Positions 54,388 to 64,000 of a stretch of DNA of 64,000 nt are shown here, one piece after another. The stretch is from Streptomyces sp. WAC05374 (lineage in GTDB: Bacteria; Actinomycetota; Actinomycetes; Streptomycetales; Streptomycetaceae): assembly GCF_004353505.1 (NCBI RefSeq), contig NZ_SMNQ01000001.1:744001-808000 (forward strand), in the 5' to 3' direction. The position numbers and the translations under genes are program-made. The notes beneath the pieces were generated by a model. That model saw only the letters and a program-made list of their open reading frames with translations. It made no database searches and was not told the DNA's origin. The stretch's first letter is position 1, and the number at the start of each line of letters is the position of its first letter.

Positions 54388-57300
54388 GCGTCGTCACTCC
54401 TCGTGGACTGTACGGTGAACAGCTCCGAAAGGGGCTGCTCGGGGTCGGCCGCGGCGGCGCGCAGCAGGGTCTGAAGTTCTTCGGCGAGCCGCCGGGCCTT
54501 CGCCCGGCCGAGCAGGCTGTTGGCGTGGATGAGCTCGCAGTGCACCGGGCCGTCGCCCTGGGGCTCGTAGAAGCTGAGGGTCAGCTCGGTGCGGGCGGTG
54601 CCGGTGGGGACGGCGTGGAAGGAGCCCATGCCGCCCTCCAGGCGGTCGAGGTCCGCCTGTTCGTGGTGGATCACCATGACCTGCGGTCCCTCCGGCGGCA
54701 GTCCGGTCTCCCGGACGACCGCGTCGAACGGCACGTCCTGCCGGTCGAGTGCGCTGAGCGTGGTCTCCCGTACCCGGGTGAGCAGCTCCGCGAAGGACGG
54801 GTCACCCGAAGTGTCCGTACGCAGCACGACCGTGTTGAGGAAGCAGCCGACGAGGTCGGCGAGCTGGTCGTCACCACGACCGGCGACCATCGTACCGATG
54901 GGCAGGTCGGTGCCGGCGCCGTGGGCGGTGAGCAGGGCCGCCAGCGCGGAGTGCAGCACCATGAACATGCTGGTGCCGGTCGTCCGTGCCAGTTCGTCCA
55001 CGGCCGCGTGCAGTGCCTCGTCCAGGACGAAGCCCACGTGGTCGCCGCCCCGGGCGTCCGGGCGCGGCCCGTCCGTCGGGAGCGCCAGCCGCTCGGGGAC
55101 GTCCGCCAGCGTCCGCCGCCAGTAGGCGAGCTGGCGACCGCCCCGGCTGTCGGGGTCGGCCAGGTCGCCGAGCACCTGGTGGGCCCAGCGCGTGTAGTCC
55201 GCGTACGTCACCGGCAGCGGCTGCCACTCGGGCGCCCGGCCGTCGGCCCGGCTCGCGTAGGCCCGGGTCAGGTCGCGGAAGAGCGGGACCACGGACCACT
55301 CGTCCACCGCGAGGTAGTGCATGGTCAGCAGGACCGCCTGCCGGCCCTGCGGGTCCGTCAGCAGGTGGGCGCGCAGCGGGGCCTCGCGCTCCGGTTCCGG
55401 TGTTCCCGCGGCGAGTTCCGCGAGCCGGGCGTCCAGGTCCGCGCACGGCTCGGACACCAGCGCCGGAGCCGGGGCGGGCCGCCGGAGCAGGGTGCCGCCG
55501 TCCTCGGCGAACGCGGTGCGCAGCGGCTCGTGGCGCGCGACCACGTCGGCGAGGGCCGCCGCGAGCGCGCCGGAGTCCAGACCGCCGGGGGCACGCAGCA
55601 CCAGGGCGTGGTCGAAGCCGGGGCTGCGCCGGTGCGACTCCCACTGCCAGCGCTGGACGGGAGCGGCGGTGAGCGGGGCGTCGTCCCCGTCCACGCCGGG
55701 GCGCAGGGCCGGACGGGCCGCCGCGGCGCCCTCCAGCTTGCCCGCCAGGCCGGCCACCGTCAGCGCGTCGAACACGTCCCTGATGCTCAGCTCCACACCG
55801 AACTCGGCGCGGATGCGGCCGAGGAGCCGCATCGAGGCCATCGAGTGACCGCCCAGGGCGAAGAAGTTGTCGTGGACGCCGACCTCGTCGAGCTTGAGGA
55901 TCTCGCAGAACAGCTCCGCGAGGCGGGCCTGCGTCTCGGTGGCCGGCCGGGCGTCGCCGGTCATCGCCGACCAGTCGGGGGCGGGCAGGGCCTTGCGGTC
56001 CAGCTTGCCGTTGGGCGTGAGCGGCAGGGGGCCGTCCAGCGCCACCACGAGCGCCGGAACCATGTACTCCGGCAGCAGTCCGGCCACGTGGGCCCGCAGT
56101 TCCTGCGGGTCCAGGCCGTCCGCTTCCGGTACCGCGTAGCCGATCAGGCGCACGATGTCGCCGTCCCGGTCCGGCAGTACGGCCGACTGCGCGACCGCCG
56201 GGTGCGAGGCGAGCGCCGCCTCGATCTCCCCCAGCTCGATCCGGAAACCGCGCACCTTCACCTGGGTGTCGACGCGGCCGAGGAAGTCGAGGTTGCCGTC
56301 GGCCCGCCAGCGGGCGCGGTCGCCCGTGCGGTACATGCGGGCGCCGGCCGGGCCGAACGGGTCGGCGACGAACCGCTCCGAGGTCAGTCCCGCCCTGCCG
56401 AGGTAGCCGCGGGCCAGGCCGCGTCCGGAGACGTACAGCTCGCCCACGACGCCGGGCGGGACCGGCCGCAGGTGGTCGTCGAGCACGTAGCAGCGGGTGT
56501 TGGGGTCGGGCCGGCCGATGGGGACCCGGCCGGAGGGCCGGCCGCCGTGCTCGCGGGCGGGCCACAGCGTGGAGTTGACCGTCGCCTCGGTGAGTCCGTA
56601 CGCGCAGATCAGGTTCGCCGTGGCGCCGAAGCGCTCGAACAGGTCCGGCGGCACCGTCTCCGTACCGACGAGGACGGTCGATCCCTCGGGCAGTTCGCAG
56701 CCCGGCGGCAGCGCCGACACCAGCGACGGCGGGAGGATCATGTGGGTGATCCGCTGGTCGGCGAGGAAGTCGGTGAGGGCGGGGCCCGCGACCCTGGCCT
56801 CGTCGGTGATGAGGACGAGGCGCCCGCCGTGGCACAGGGCCATCGACAGCTCGAAGACGAAGACGTCGAAGCCGATCGAGGCGAACTGCAGCACCCTGCT
56901 GTCGGCCTCCAGGCCCATCCGGTCGACGGCGGTGGCCACCAGGCTGGCGATGCCCTCGTGGGGGACGACGACGCCCTTGGGACGGCCGGTCGAGCCGGAG
57001 GTGTAGATCACGTACGCGGCCTGGTCCAGGCCGGCGGGCCCGCCCGGGAGGGGGGTCTGCGGCAGACCGTCCAGCTCGGCGGCCACGGAGGGCGCGTCCA
57101 GCAGCACCACGGGTACGCCCGCGACCTCCGGCAGCTTGCCCGCCACCGGCTCGGTGCCGACCACGAGTGCCGTGGCCGAGTCCTCGATCATGTAGGCGAG
57201 CCGGTCGGCCGGGTGGGCCAGGTCGAGCGGCAGGAACGCCGCGCCCAGCTTGAGCGCCGCGAGGACCGTGGCCACCATGTCGATGGAGCGGGGCACGGCC

Positions 57301-60300
57301 ACGCCGACCACGCTCTCCGGGCCCACACCGCGGGCGGCCAGCAGCCGGGCGACGGCGTTGGCACGGGCGTCGAGCTGCGCGTACGTCACGGAGCGGGAGC
57401 GCTCGACGACGGCGACCGCGTCGGGCCGCTCGGCGAGCCGCCGCGCGAAAAGGGCGGGCAGGGTCTCCTCGTCGACCTGGCGCGGCAGGCCGTTGAAGCC
57501 CTCCAGGACCAGGTGGCGCTCGTCGGGGGCGAGGATCTCCGCCCGCGAGAGGGGCTGGTGCGGGGCGGCGGCCAGGGCCGCGACCAGGGCGCGCAGCCGG
57601 TCGCCCAGCCGCTCGGCGGTCCGGTGGTCGAACAGCTCGGTGGCGTACTCCAGTCGGCAGACCAGGGATGCGGCGTCGCCGTCGGCGTCCGTCCGCTCCG
57701 TGAAGCTGAACACCAGGTCGAACTTGGCCGAGCGGATGCGGAACGGCACGTGCTCCACCCGGAGCCCGGCCAGTTCCAGCTCCGCGCCGGTGCGGGTGTG
57801 GTGGCCGACCATCACCTGGAACAGCGGGTTCCGGGACAGCGAGCGGGTCGGGTTGAGCTTCTCCACGACCGACTCGAACGGCACGTCGGCGTGGGAGAAG
57901 GCCGCCAGGTCGGTCTCCCTGACCCGGGCCAGCAGCTCGGTGAAGCTGGGGTCGCCGCTGAGGTCCGTGCGGAGGACGAGGGTGTTGACGAAGAAGCCGA
58001 CCAGGTCGTCGAGCGCCTCGTCACCGCGCCCCGCGATGGGCGAGCCGAGCGGGATGTCCGTACCGGCGCCCATGCGGTGCAACAGGGCGGCCACAGCCGC
58101 GTGCACGACCATGAACATGCTGGCGCCGGTCTCGCGGGCGAGCCGCTTGAGCCCGTCGTGGACGTCGGCGTCGAAGGCGATGTCCAGCTCGGCGCCGGTG
58201 AAGGCCGGCCGCGCGGGGCGGGGCCGGTCGGCCGGCAGTTCCAGTTCCTCGGGAGCCCCGTCCAGGGCCGACTGCCAGTACGCGAGCTGCCGGGCGGCCA
58301 GGCTGCCGGGGTCGGCGGGGTCACCGAGCAGCTTCTGCTGCCACAGGGCGTAGTCGGCGTACTGGACGGGCAGCGGCTCCCAGTCGGGGGCCGCTCCGGC
58401 GATCCGGGCCTCATAGGCGGCGGCCAGGTCCCGCAGGAACGGGCGGTCCGACCACTCGTCGGTGGTGATGTGGTGCAGGAGGATCACGACCACGTGGTCG
58501 TCCGGCGCCACCTCGATGACCGTGGCGCGCAGCGGAAGCTCGGCGGCCAGGTCGAACGGCCGGTTGATCGCCGCGTCGACCAGGCCGGGCACCTCGTCCT
58601 GCGGGGCCCGGACGTGCTCGACGGCCGGCCGGGCCTCCTCGGCGGGCAGGACCCGCTGGAACGCCTGGCCGTCGCGCTCGCCGAAGACCGTGCGCAGGGC
58701 CTCGTGACGGGCCGTCACATCGGCGAGCGCGGCGCTCCATGCCTCCGGGTCGAGGGCGCCGCGCAGGCGCATCACCAGGGGGAAGTTGTACGCGGCCGAG
58801 GTGCACTCGATCTGCTGGATCACCCACAGCCGCTGCTGGGCGTGGGAGAGCGGCAGCTCGGCGGGGCGTTCGCCGGCCGTCAGGGCCGCCCTGGCGGCAC
58901 CGGCCGGACGGCCCGCGCGCTCCACCAGCTCCGCCACGGTGGGCGCCTCGAAGAGGTCGCGGATCGCGAGTTCGGTGCCGAGCGCCGTGCGGGCCCGGCC
59001 GATGAGGCGGGTGGCCAGCAGCGAGTGGCCGCCCAGCTCGAAGAAGTCGCTGTCGATGCCGACGCTGCCCTCCGGCAGCCCCAGCACCTCGGCGAACAGG
59101 GCGCACAGCGTCTCCTCCCGCGGAGTGCGGGGGGCGCGGCTGGGCCCGGTGCCGCCGAACTCCGGGGCGGGCAGCGCCCTGACGTCCAGCTTGCCGTTGA
59201 CCGTCAGCGGCAGCGTGTCAACGGTGACCAGCGCCGAAGGGACCATGTAGTCCGGCAGCCCGGCCTTGAGGTGGTCGCGCAGCCGCTGGAGGAGGGACTC
59301 GCCCGGCTCGGTGCCGGGCTCCGGCACGACGTAGCCGACCAGCCGCTTGGTGCCGGTGGCCTCGTTGACGACCACGGTGGCGTGCGCGACCTCGGGGTGC
59401 GCCGACAGGGCGGCGGCGATCTCGCCGAGTTCGATCCGGTACCCACGGATCTTGACCTGGTCGTCGGTGCGGCCGAGGAAGTCCAGCAGACCGTCGGGCC
59501 GTTGGCGCACCAGGTCGCCGGTGCGGTACATCCGCTCGCCCGGCCGGCCGAACGGGTCGGCGACGAAACGTTCGGCGGTCAGGCCCGGCCGGTCGTGGTA
59601 GCCGCGGGCCAGGCCGGTGCCGGCGATGTACAGCTCGCCGGGGCTGCCGGGCGGGACGGGCCGCAGCATCGCGTCGAGAACGTAGGCGCGGGTGTTGCGG
59701 ATGGGCAGACCCACGGTGGGGGTCGCGCTGTCGACGGTGGAGCCGCCGAGGGTGTTGATCGTGTACTCGGTGGGACCGTACAGGTTGTAGCCGTAGGTGC
59801 CCTCGGTGCGGCGCAACTTCGTCCACACCGTGTCGGACACGGCCTCGCCGCCGAGCAGGACGAGCGCGGGCCGGTGCCTGCCGGCCGCCTCGTCGTGGTC
59901 GAGGAGGCCCTCCTCGATGAGGAGCTGGGCATACGTGGGGGTCACGTTGACCACGTCGACGCGGTGCCGGTCGCAGTAGGCGACGAGGGCCTCGGCGTCG
60001 CGGCGCAGTTCCTCGTCGCAGACGTGCACCTCGTGTCCCTCGACCAGCCAGAGGAGCTCCTCCCACGACATGTCGAAGGCGAAGGACACCGTGTGCGCGA
60101 TGCGCAGCCGCCGTCCGCCGGCCGAGGCGATCGCCGGGTCGAACACCTCCCGCTGGTGGTTGAGCTGCATGTTCGTCAGGCCCCGGTGGGGGGTGACGAC
60201 GCCCTTGGGCCGGCCGGTGGAGCCGGAGGTGTAGATGACGTACGCCGGGAACTCCAGACGGTCCGCCACGTCGTGGGCGAACGCAGGCCGCTCCGCGTCG

Positions 60301-63300
60301 GAGATCTCACCGGCCGCGAGGCCCGCCAGCTCGGCGGCCACGTCCGGTGCGTCCAGGAGGAGTTCGGGGGCGGCGGGGCCGGTGTCCCCGCGCAGGGTCG
60401 GGGCCACGGCGGTCGTGGACAGCAGGCACAGCGGTCCGGTGTCCTCGACCATCAGCCGCAGCCGGTCGGCCGGGTGGTCGAGGTCCAGCGGCAGGTAGGC
60501 GGCGCCGGTGCGCAGGACGGCGAACAGCGCGGCCACCATGTCGATGGAGCGCGGCAGCGCGAGCGCCACGACCTTCTCCGGCCCCGCGCCCCGGGCGAGC
60601 AGCAGGCGGGCGATCCGGTTGATGCGGGCGTCGAGCTCCGCGTACGTCAGCGAGCGTTCGCCGAAGACCAGCGCGACCGCGTCAGGGGTACGGGCGACCT
60701 GGGCGGCCAGCATGTCGGCGACCGTCTCGTTCGGCACCGGCTCCCGGCTGCCAGCCCATGCGGCGGCCAGGGAGTCCCGCTCCCCGGGCAGCAGCAGGTC
60801 CAGGGCGCCGACACGGGCGGTCAGGTCGCCGATGAGCCGTTCGACGAGGGCACCGAAGCGGTCCAGCGTGGCGCCGGCCTGCTCGTCGTTCACGAGGTCG
60901 GGGCGGTACTCCAGCTTGACCTGGACCGTTTCGGCCGGGTTGACGATGAGGGTCATCGGGTAGTGGGTGGCGTCGACGCTGCCCACCCCGGCGATGCCGT
61001 GGCGCTCGGTGAGCTCCCGGAAGGCCCCTTCGTCGGCGAAGTTCTGCAGGACGTACAGGGTGTCGAAGAGGGTGGGGTGGCCGCCGGCGCGCTGGAGTTC
61101 GGCGAGGCCCAGGTACTCGTGGTCCATCAGGGCCACGCGCTCGCTCTGGACGCGGCGCAGCAGGTCCCCGACCGGCTCGGCGGGGTCCAGGGTGATCCGC
61201 TGGGGCACGGTGTTGAGGAACATGCCGATGGTCGTGTCGACGCCCGGTACGTCCGCGGGGCGTCCGGCGACGGTGGCGCCGAAGACGACGTCGTCGCGGC
61301 CCACGGCGGAGGACAGCACGAGCGCCCACGCGGCGGACAGCACCGCGTTGATGGTCAGTCCGTGCTCGCGGGCGGTGTCGCGCAGCCGGTCGCTGAGGGC
61401 GCGCCCCAGGGCGAGGGTGCGTCGGCGGGGGATCGTCGGCTCGTCGCCGCGTTCCCGGGCGACGAGGGTCGGCTCCTCGAGTCCGGCGAGGGCGCCGCGC
61501 CAGGTGGCGCGGGCCGTGTCGAAGTCCTGCCCGGCGAGCCAGGTCAGGTAGTCCCGGTAGGTCCCCGGCTTCTCGAGGGCGCTGTCGTCCCCGGCAGCCG
61601 CGTAGAGCTCCAGGAGCTCGCCGAGGAAGAGGGACTGCGACCAGCCGTCCCATGCGACCAGGTGGTGGCTGAGCATCAGCCGGTCGGTCGTCTCGGTGAG
61701 CCGTATCAGGGTGAGCCGGAACAGCGGGGGCGCGGTCAGGTCGAACCGCTGCCGCCGGTCGGCGTCGGATATCTCGGCGAGCCGGGCCCGGCGCTCGGTC
61801 CCGGTCAGTCCGGTCAGGTCGATCTCGGTCACCGGTGCGGGCAGTTCGTCGGCCGGGCACACGAACTGGACCGGTTCGGGCAGGCCGTCGCCGGTGATGC
61901 CGGCGCACAGGCTGGGGTGGCGGCGCAGCAGGGTCGCGCAGGCCGCGCGGAGCCGGTCGGCGTCGAGCCTGCGGTCGAAGTCGAAGGTGTCCTGCGCCGT
62001 GTAGACGTCCAGCCCCGCCGTGTCGTAGCTGGCGTGGAAGTGGATGCCCTGCTGGAGCGGCGACAGCGGCCAGATGTCGGCCACCGGCGCCGGGGCGGCC
62101 CGCTCGACCAGGTCGATGTCGGCCTGGGTGAGGGCGACCAGCGGTACGTCCGAGGGGGTGAGGGACGGGCGGAGGCCGGGGGCGGCGGTGCGGGCGACGA
62201 GCTCCCGCAGGGCGTCGGCCCAGGCACGGCCGAGGGCGTGGACGTCGTCCTCGGTGAGGGCGTCGCCGTCCGGCCAGGTCCAGGTGGCGCGCAGCTCGGG
62301 GCCGGCGGGGGTGTCCGCGCAGACGGCGTTGACCTGGAGCGGGTAGGGCAGGGCGAGGTCGGCGTCGGGTTCGACGGCGAGCGCGTCGGACTCGACGGCG
62401 GGAGCCCAGTCACGGGTCTGCTCGGCGGGAAGCCGGCCGAAGTAGTTGAACAGCACCTGGGCGGTGGACAACTGGGCGAAGACCGGGGCGAGCTGCGGGT
62501 TGAGGTAGCGCAGCATGCCGTATCCGGCGCCCGAGTCGGGGGCGGAGCGCACGGTCTCCTTGACCTGCTTGAGCGTGTCGAGCGGGTCGGCGGCGGCGGG
62601 CAGGCGGACCGGGTGGAGGCTGGTGAACCAGCCCACGGTGCGGGACAGGTCGGCGCCGGTGCCGTCGCGGCCGTGGCGCTCCAGGTCGATCAGCAGGTCG
62701 CCGTCGGCCGGCGGGGTGCCGTCGTGTGCGGAGCGCCAGCGGGTGACGGCCAGCCGCAGCGCGGCGAGCAGCACCTCGGTGACGTCGGCGCCGGCCGCGG
62801 CCGGTACGGCGGTCAGCAGGGCGCGGGTCTCCTCGGCGGGCAGGGTGACGACGTGCTCGCGCGCCGCGCCGGCCGTGCCGGTGCGGGTGGCCCCGGGCAG
62901 CAGGTCGGCGCCGGGCGCCAGAACCTTGGCCCAGTAGGGGAGTTCGGCCTGCCGCTGCGGGGAGGTGGCCTGCTCCGCCACGTCGCGGGCGAACCGCCGC
63001 AGTGAGGTGGGGACCGGCTCCAGGGCCGGGGCCCGCCCGTGTTCGACGGCGTCCCACGCGGCGGCGAGGTCGCCCAGGAGCACCCGCCAGGACACTCCGT
63101 CGATGACGAGGTGGTGGACCACCAGGAGCAGACGGCCGGGCCGCTGCGGGCCCGCGTCGAACCACACGGCCTGCACCGTCGCGCCGGCGTCCGGGTCGAG
63201 GCGGCCCGCCGCGGCGTCGGACTCCTCGGCGATCGCCGCGCGCAGCGCCGTGGCGTCGAGGTCGCGTACGTCGACGCGGCGCAGCAGCGCGGCGGCGTCA

Positions 63301-64000
63301 AGGGAGCCCGGTGCCGTGGTCCGGGCGGACCACAGGGCGGGGATGGCCGGGCCGAGGTCCATGCGGGTGAGGACGAGCCGCAGCCCGTCATGGTGGTCGA
63401 GGACCGTCTGGAGAACCCGTGTCAGCTTGTCGCCGTCGGCGCCGACGGGTGCCTGGAGCAGCATGGAGAGGTTGAAGCGGCCGATGGTGCCGCCGTCCTC
63501 GCGCAGTTGGTGGACGATGGGCAGGAGCGGTACGTCGCCCACGCCCTCGGGGTCCGCGGTCACCGCCGGTGCCGCGTGCGCGGACGTGGTGAGCGCGGCC
63601 GCGAGGGCGGCCGGGGTCCGGTGCTCGAACACGTCCCGCGGGGTCACCTGGAGGCCCGCCTTGCGGGCGCGGCTGGAGACCGACATGGACAGGATGCTGT
63701 CCCCGCCCAGGACGAAGAAGTCCTCGTCCGCATCGACCCCGTCGATGCCCAGCACCTCCGCGAAGATCGCGCAGAGCCGCTGCTCGTCGCCTTCCCGGGA
63801 GTCGCGGCCCGCGCGCCGGCGGACCTCGGGGGCGGGCAGGGCCTTGAGGTCGGTCTTCCCGCCCGGGGTGCGCGGCAGTTCGGCGAGCCGGACGATGTGG
63901 CTGGGCACCAGCGGCGCGGGCAGCGAGCCGCTCAGGGCCTCGCGCACGGCCTCGGTGTCCAGGTCCCCCGCCCCGGCGGCCGGCACCACGTAGGCCACGA
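54384..64000 (-). CDS. Multimodular NRPS for a hydroxamate-type peptide siderophore (N-terminus beyond window)
   Basis: About 3,200 residues are visible, N-terminus missing. Order from the window edge: end of an A domain, PCP (LGGDS, about 98), epimerase ([10 protein letters not shown], 295), C ([10 protein letters not shown], 778), A (about 1090-1610), PCP (LGGHS, 1656), C (HHITTDEWS, 1842), A (about 2180-2670), PCP (LGGHS, 2716), terminal C-like domain (about 2770-3190; HYLAVDEWS). The first full A domain reads D-M-E-N-L-G-L-I-N-K, the known N5-hydroxyornithine code. The second reads approximately D-V-F-I-V-V-A-V-N-K, which I cannot assign. There is no thioesterase. The epimerase makes the preceding residue D. 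MbtH, iron-boxed transporters and the SIP reductase nearby support a siderophore product. Confidence 0.93.
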   Translation of the reverse strand, partial: VAYVVPAAGAGDLDTEAVREALSGSLPAPLVPSHIVRLAELPRTPGGKTDLKALPAPEVRRRAGRDSREGDEQRLCAIFAEVLGIDGVDADEDFFVLGGDSILSMSVSSRARKAGLQVTPRDVFEHRTPAALAAALTTSAHAAPAVTADPEGVGDVPLLPIVHQLREDGGTIGRFNLSMLLQAPVGADGDKLTRVLQTVLDHHDGLRLVLTRMDLGPAIPALWSARTTAPGSLDAAALLRRVDVRDLDATALRAAIAEESDAAAGRLDPDAGATVQAVWFDAGPQRPGRLLLVVHHLVIDGVSWRVLLGDLAAAWDAVEHGRAPALEPVPTSLRRFARDVAEQATSPQRQAELPYWAKVLAPGADLLPGATRTGTAGAAREHVVTLPAEETRALLTAVPAAAGADVTEVLLAALRLAVTRWRSAHDGTPPADGDLLIDLERHGRDGTGADLSRTVGWFTSLHPVRLPAAADPLDTLKQVKETVRSAPDSGAGYGMLRYLNPQLAPVFAQLSTAQVLFNYFGRLPAEQTRDWAPAVESDALAVEPDADLALPYPLQVNAVCADTPAGPELRATWTWPDGDALTEDDVHALGRAWADALRELVARTAAPGLRPSLTPSDVPLVALTQADIDLVERAAPAPVADIWPLSPLQQGIHFHASYDTAGLDVYTAQDTFDFDRRLDADRLRAACATLLRRHPSLCAGITGDGLPEPVQFVCPADELPAPVTEIDLTGLTGTERRARLAEISDADRRQRFDLTAPPLFRLTLIRLTETTDRLMLSHHLVAWDGWSQSLFLGELLELYAAAGDDSALEKPGTYRDYLTWLAGQDFDTARATWRGALAGLEEPTLVARERGDEPTIPRRRTLALGRALSDRLRDTAREHGLTINAVLSAAWALVLSSAVGRDDVVFGATVAGRPADVPGVDTTIGMFLNTVPQRITLDPAEPVGDLLRRVQSERVALMDHEYLGLAELQRAGGHPTLFDTLYVLQNFADEGAFRELTERHGIAGVGSVDATHYPMTLIVNPAETVQVKLEYRPDLVNDEQAGATLDRFGALVERLIGDLTARVGALDLLLPGERDSLAAAWAGSREPVPNETVADMLAAQVARTPDAVALVFGERSLTYAELDARINRIARLLLARGAGPEKVVALALPRSIDMVAALFAVLRTGAAYLPLDLDHPADRLRLMVEDTGPLCLLSTTAVAPTLRGDTGPAAPELLLDAPDVAAELAGLAAGEISDAERPAFAHDVADRLEFPAYVIYTSGSTGRPKGVVTPHRGLTNMQLNHQREVFDPAIASAGGRRLRIAHTVSFAFDMSWEELLWLVEGHEVHVCDEELRRDAEALVAYCDRHRVDVVNVTPTYAQLLIEEGLLDHDEAAGRHRPALVLLGGEAVSDTVWTKLRRTEGTYGYNLYGPTEYTINTLGGSTVDSATPTVGLPIRNTRAYVLDAMLRPVPPGSPGELYIAGTGLARGYHDRPGLTAERFVADPFGRPGERMYRTGDLVRQRPDGLLDFLGRTDDQVKIRGYRIELGEIAAALSAHPEVAHATVVVNEATGTKRLVGYVVPEPGTEPGESLLQRLRDHLKAGLPDYMVPSALVTVDTLPLTVNGKLDVRALPAPEFGGTGPSRAPRTPREETLCALFAEVLGLPEGSVGIDSDFFELGGHSLLATRLIGRARTALGTELAIRDLFEAPTVAELVERAGRPAGAARAALTAGERPAELPLSHAQQRLWVIQQIECTSAAYNFPLVMRLRGALDPEAWSAALADVTARHEALRTVFGERDGQAFQRVLPAEEARPAVEHVRAPQDEVPGLVDAAINRPFDLAAELPLRATVIEVAPDDHVVVILLHHITTDEWSDRPFLRDLAAAYEARIAGAAPDWEPLPVQYADYALWQQKLLGDPADPGSLAARQLAYWQSALDGAPEELELPADRPRPARPAFTGAELDIAFDADVHDGLKRLARETGASMFMVVHAAVAALLHRMGAGTDIPLGSPIAGRGDEALDDLVGFFVNTLVLRTDLSGDPSFTELLARVRETDLAAFSHADVPFESVVEKLNPTRSLSRNPLFQVMVGHHTRTGAELELAGLRVEHVPFRIRSAKFDLVFSFTERTDADGDAASLVCRLEYATELFDHRTAERLGDRLRALVAALAAAPHQPLSRAEILAPDERHLVLEGFNGLPRQVDEETLPALFARRLAERPDAVAVVERSRSVTYAQLDARANAVARLLAARGVGPESVVGVAVPRSIDMVATVLAALKLGAAFLPLDLAHPADRLAYMIEDSATALVVGTEPVAGKLPEVAGVPVVLLDAPSVAAELDGLPQTPLPGGPAGLDQAAYVIYTSGSTGRPKGVVVPHEGIASLVATAVDRMGLEADSRVLQFASIGFDVFVFELSMALCHGGRLVLITDEARVAGPALTDFLADQRITHMILPPSLVSALPPGCELPEGSTVLVGTETVPPDLFERFGATANLICAYGLTEATVNSTLWPAREHGGRPSGRVPIGRPDPNTRCYVLDDHLRPVPPGVVGELYVSGRGLARGYLGRAGLTSERFVADPFGPAGARMYRTGDRARWRADGNLDFLGRVDTQVKVRGFRIELGEIEAALASHPAVAQSAVLPDRDGDIVRLIGYAVPEADGLDPQELRAHVAGLLPEYMVPALVVALDGPLPLTPNGKLDRKALPAPDWSAMTGDARPATETQARLAELFCEILKLDEVGVHDNFFALGGHSMASMRLLGRIRAEFGVELSIRDVFDALTVAGLAGKLEGAAAARPALRPGVDGDDAPLTAAPVQRWQWESHRRSPGFDHALVLRAPGGLDSGALAAALADVVARHEPLRTAFAEDGGTLLRRPAPAPALVSEPCADLDARLAELAAGTPEPEREAPLRAHLLTDPQGRQAVLLTMHYLAVDEWSVVPLFRDLTRAYASRADGRAPEWQPLPVTYADYTRWAHQVLGDLADPDSRGGRQLAYWRRTLADVPERLALPTDGPRPDARGGDHVGFVLDEALHAAVDELARTTGTSMFMVLHSALAALLTAHGAGTDLPIGTMVAGRGDDQLADLVGCFLNTVVLRTDTSGDPSFAELLTRVRETTLSALDRQDVPFDAVVRETGLPPEGPQVMVIHHEQADLDRLEGGMGSFHAVPTGTARTELTLSFYEPQGDGPVHCELIHANSLLGRAKARRLAEELQTLLRAAAADPEQPLSELFTVQSTRSDDA

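Noticed and set aside
51618..63005. Very long open frame on the plus strand opposite the NRPS gene
   Set aside because: It is the antisense shadow of a high-GC coding sequence: low-complexity Arg/Gly/Pro/Val translation with no domains, while the minus strand encodes a perfect NRPS.

Overview
The window is very GC-rich DNA with Streptomyces-type codon use: a strong third-position G/C bias throughout, GTG and TTG starts, and many 4-bp ATGA/GTGA start-stop overlaps. Two further marks point the same way: a complete 2-methylisoborneol operon with its encapsulin shell gene, and iron boxes matching the actinobacterial DmdR1/IdeR consensus. I read it as a chromosomal accessory region of a Streptomyces or close relative. 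No insertion sequence, tRNA, rRNA or CRISPR array was seen.

Layout. (1) 1-3.5 kb: the end of argC, then argJ and argB, with no argD following. Facing them is a short GNAT of the N-acetylglutamate synthase type behind an iron box. (2) 3.6-5 kb: a DinB/maleylpyruvate-isomerase-fold protein and a small secreted protein. (3) 5.1-12.9 kb: an NRPS-independent siderophore (NIS) operon (ATP-grasp ligase, two IucA/IucC synthetases, fold-III PLP decarboxylase). It diverges across two iron boxes from a FhuF-type ferric reductase, and bacterioferritin follows. (4) 13-20.4 kb: two DUF4139 proteins, catalase-peroxidase KatG and a YbdK-type carboxylate-amine ligase. (5) 20.4-24.4 kb: the 2-methylisoborneol operon (family 2B encapsulin, terpene cyclase, GPP C-methyltransferase). 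(6) 24.7-31.9 kb: a TauE/SafE remnant, secreted and surface proteins, a metalloprotease with a ricin-type lectin domain, a quinone oxidoreductase, a thioesterase and a cation/proton antiporter.

(7) 32.4-41.0 kb: a seven-gene polysaccharide locus, all on the plus strand and closely spaced. It encodes a secreted deacetylase resembling fungal Agd3, a PelF-type glycosyltransferase, a polytopic membrane protein in the PelG position, a LegB-type NDP-sugar 4,6-dehydratase, a sugar-1-phosphate nucleotidyltransferase, an NDP-sugar reductase/epimerase and a GH114 lipoprotein. It looks like a bacterial counterpart of the fungal galactosaminogalactan locus crossed with pel, and is the least conventional system here. 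(8) 41.1-44.4 kb: a ferredoxin/ferredoxin-NADP reductase fusion with an AurF-type diiron oxygenase behind a perfect 11-bp-arm palindrome, then a chagasin-like anchored protein. (9) 44.5-64 kb: an NRPS siderophore locus: a siderophore-interacting reductase, an Fe-siderophore ABC importer (two permeases and an ATPase, no binding protein seen), an amidohydrolase, a heterodimeric ABC exporter with complementary degenerate ATP sites, MbtH and a multimodular NRPS cut by the window edge.

How the parts fit. One NRPS adenylation domain carries the N5-hydroxyornithine code D-M-E-N-L-G-L-I-N-K, so the peptide is very probably a hydroxamate siderophore. The argJ/argB block and the iron-boxed acetylglutamate synthase could raise ornithine supply under iron starvation, for this peptide, the NIS siderophore, or both. 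Iron boxes mark three loci (acetylglutamate synthase, NIS/FhuF, NRPS import/export), and FhuF, the siderophore-interacting protein and bacterioferritin would handle iron release and storage. These links are inferences from motifs and gene order.
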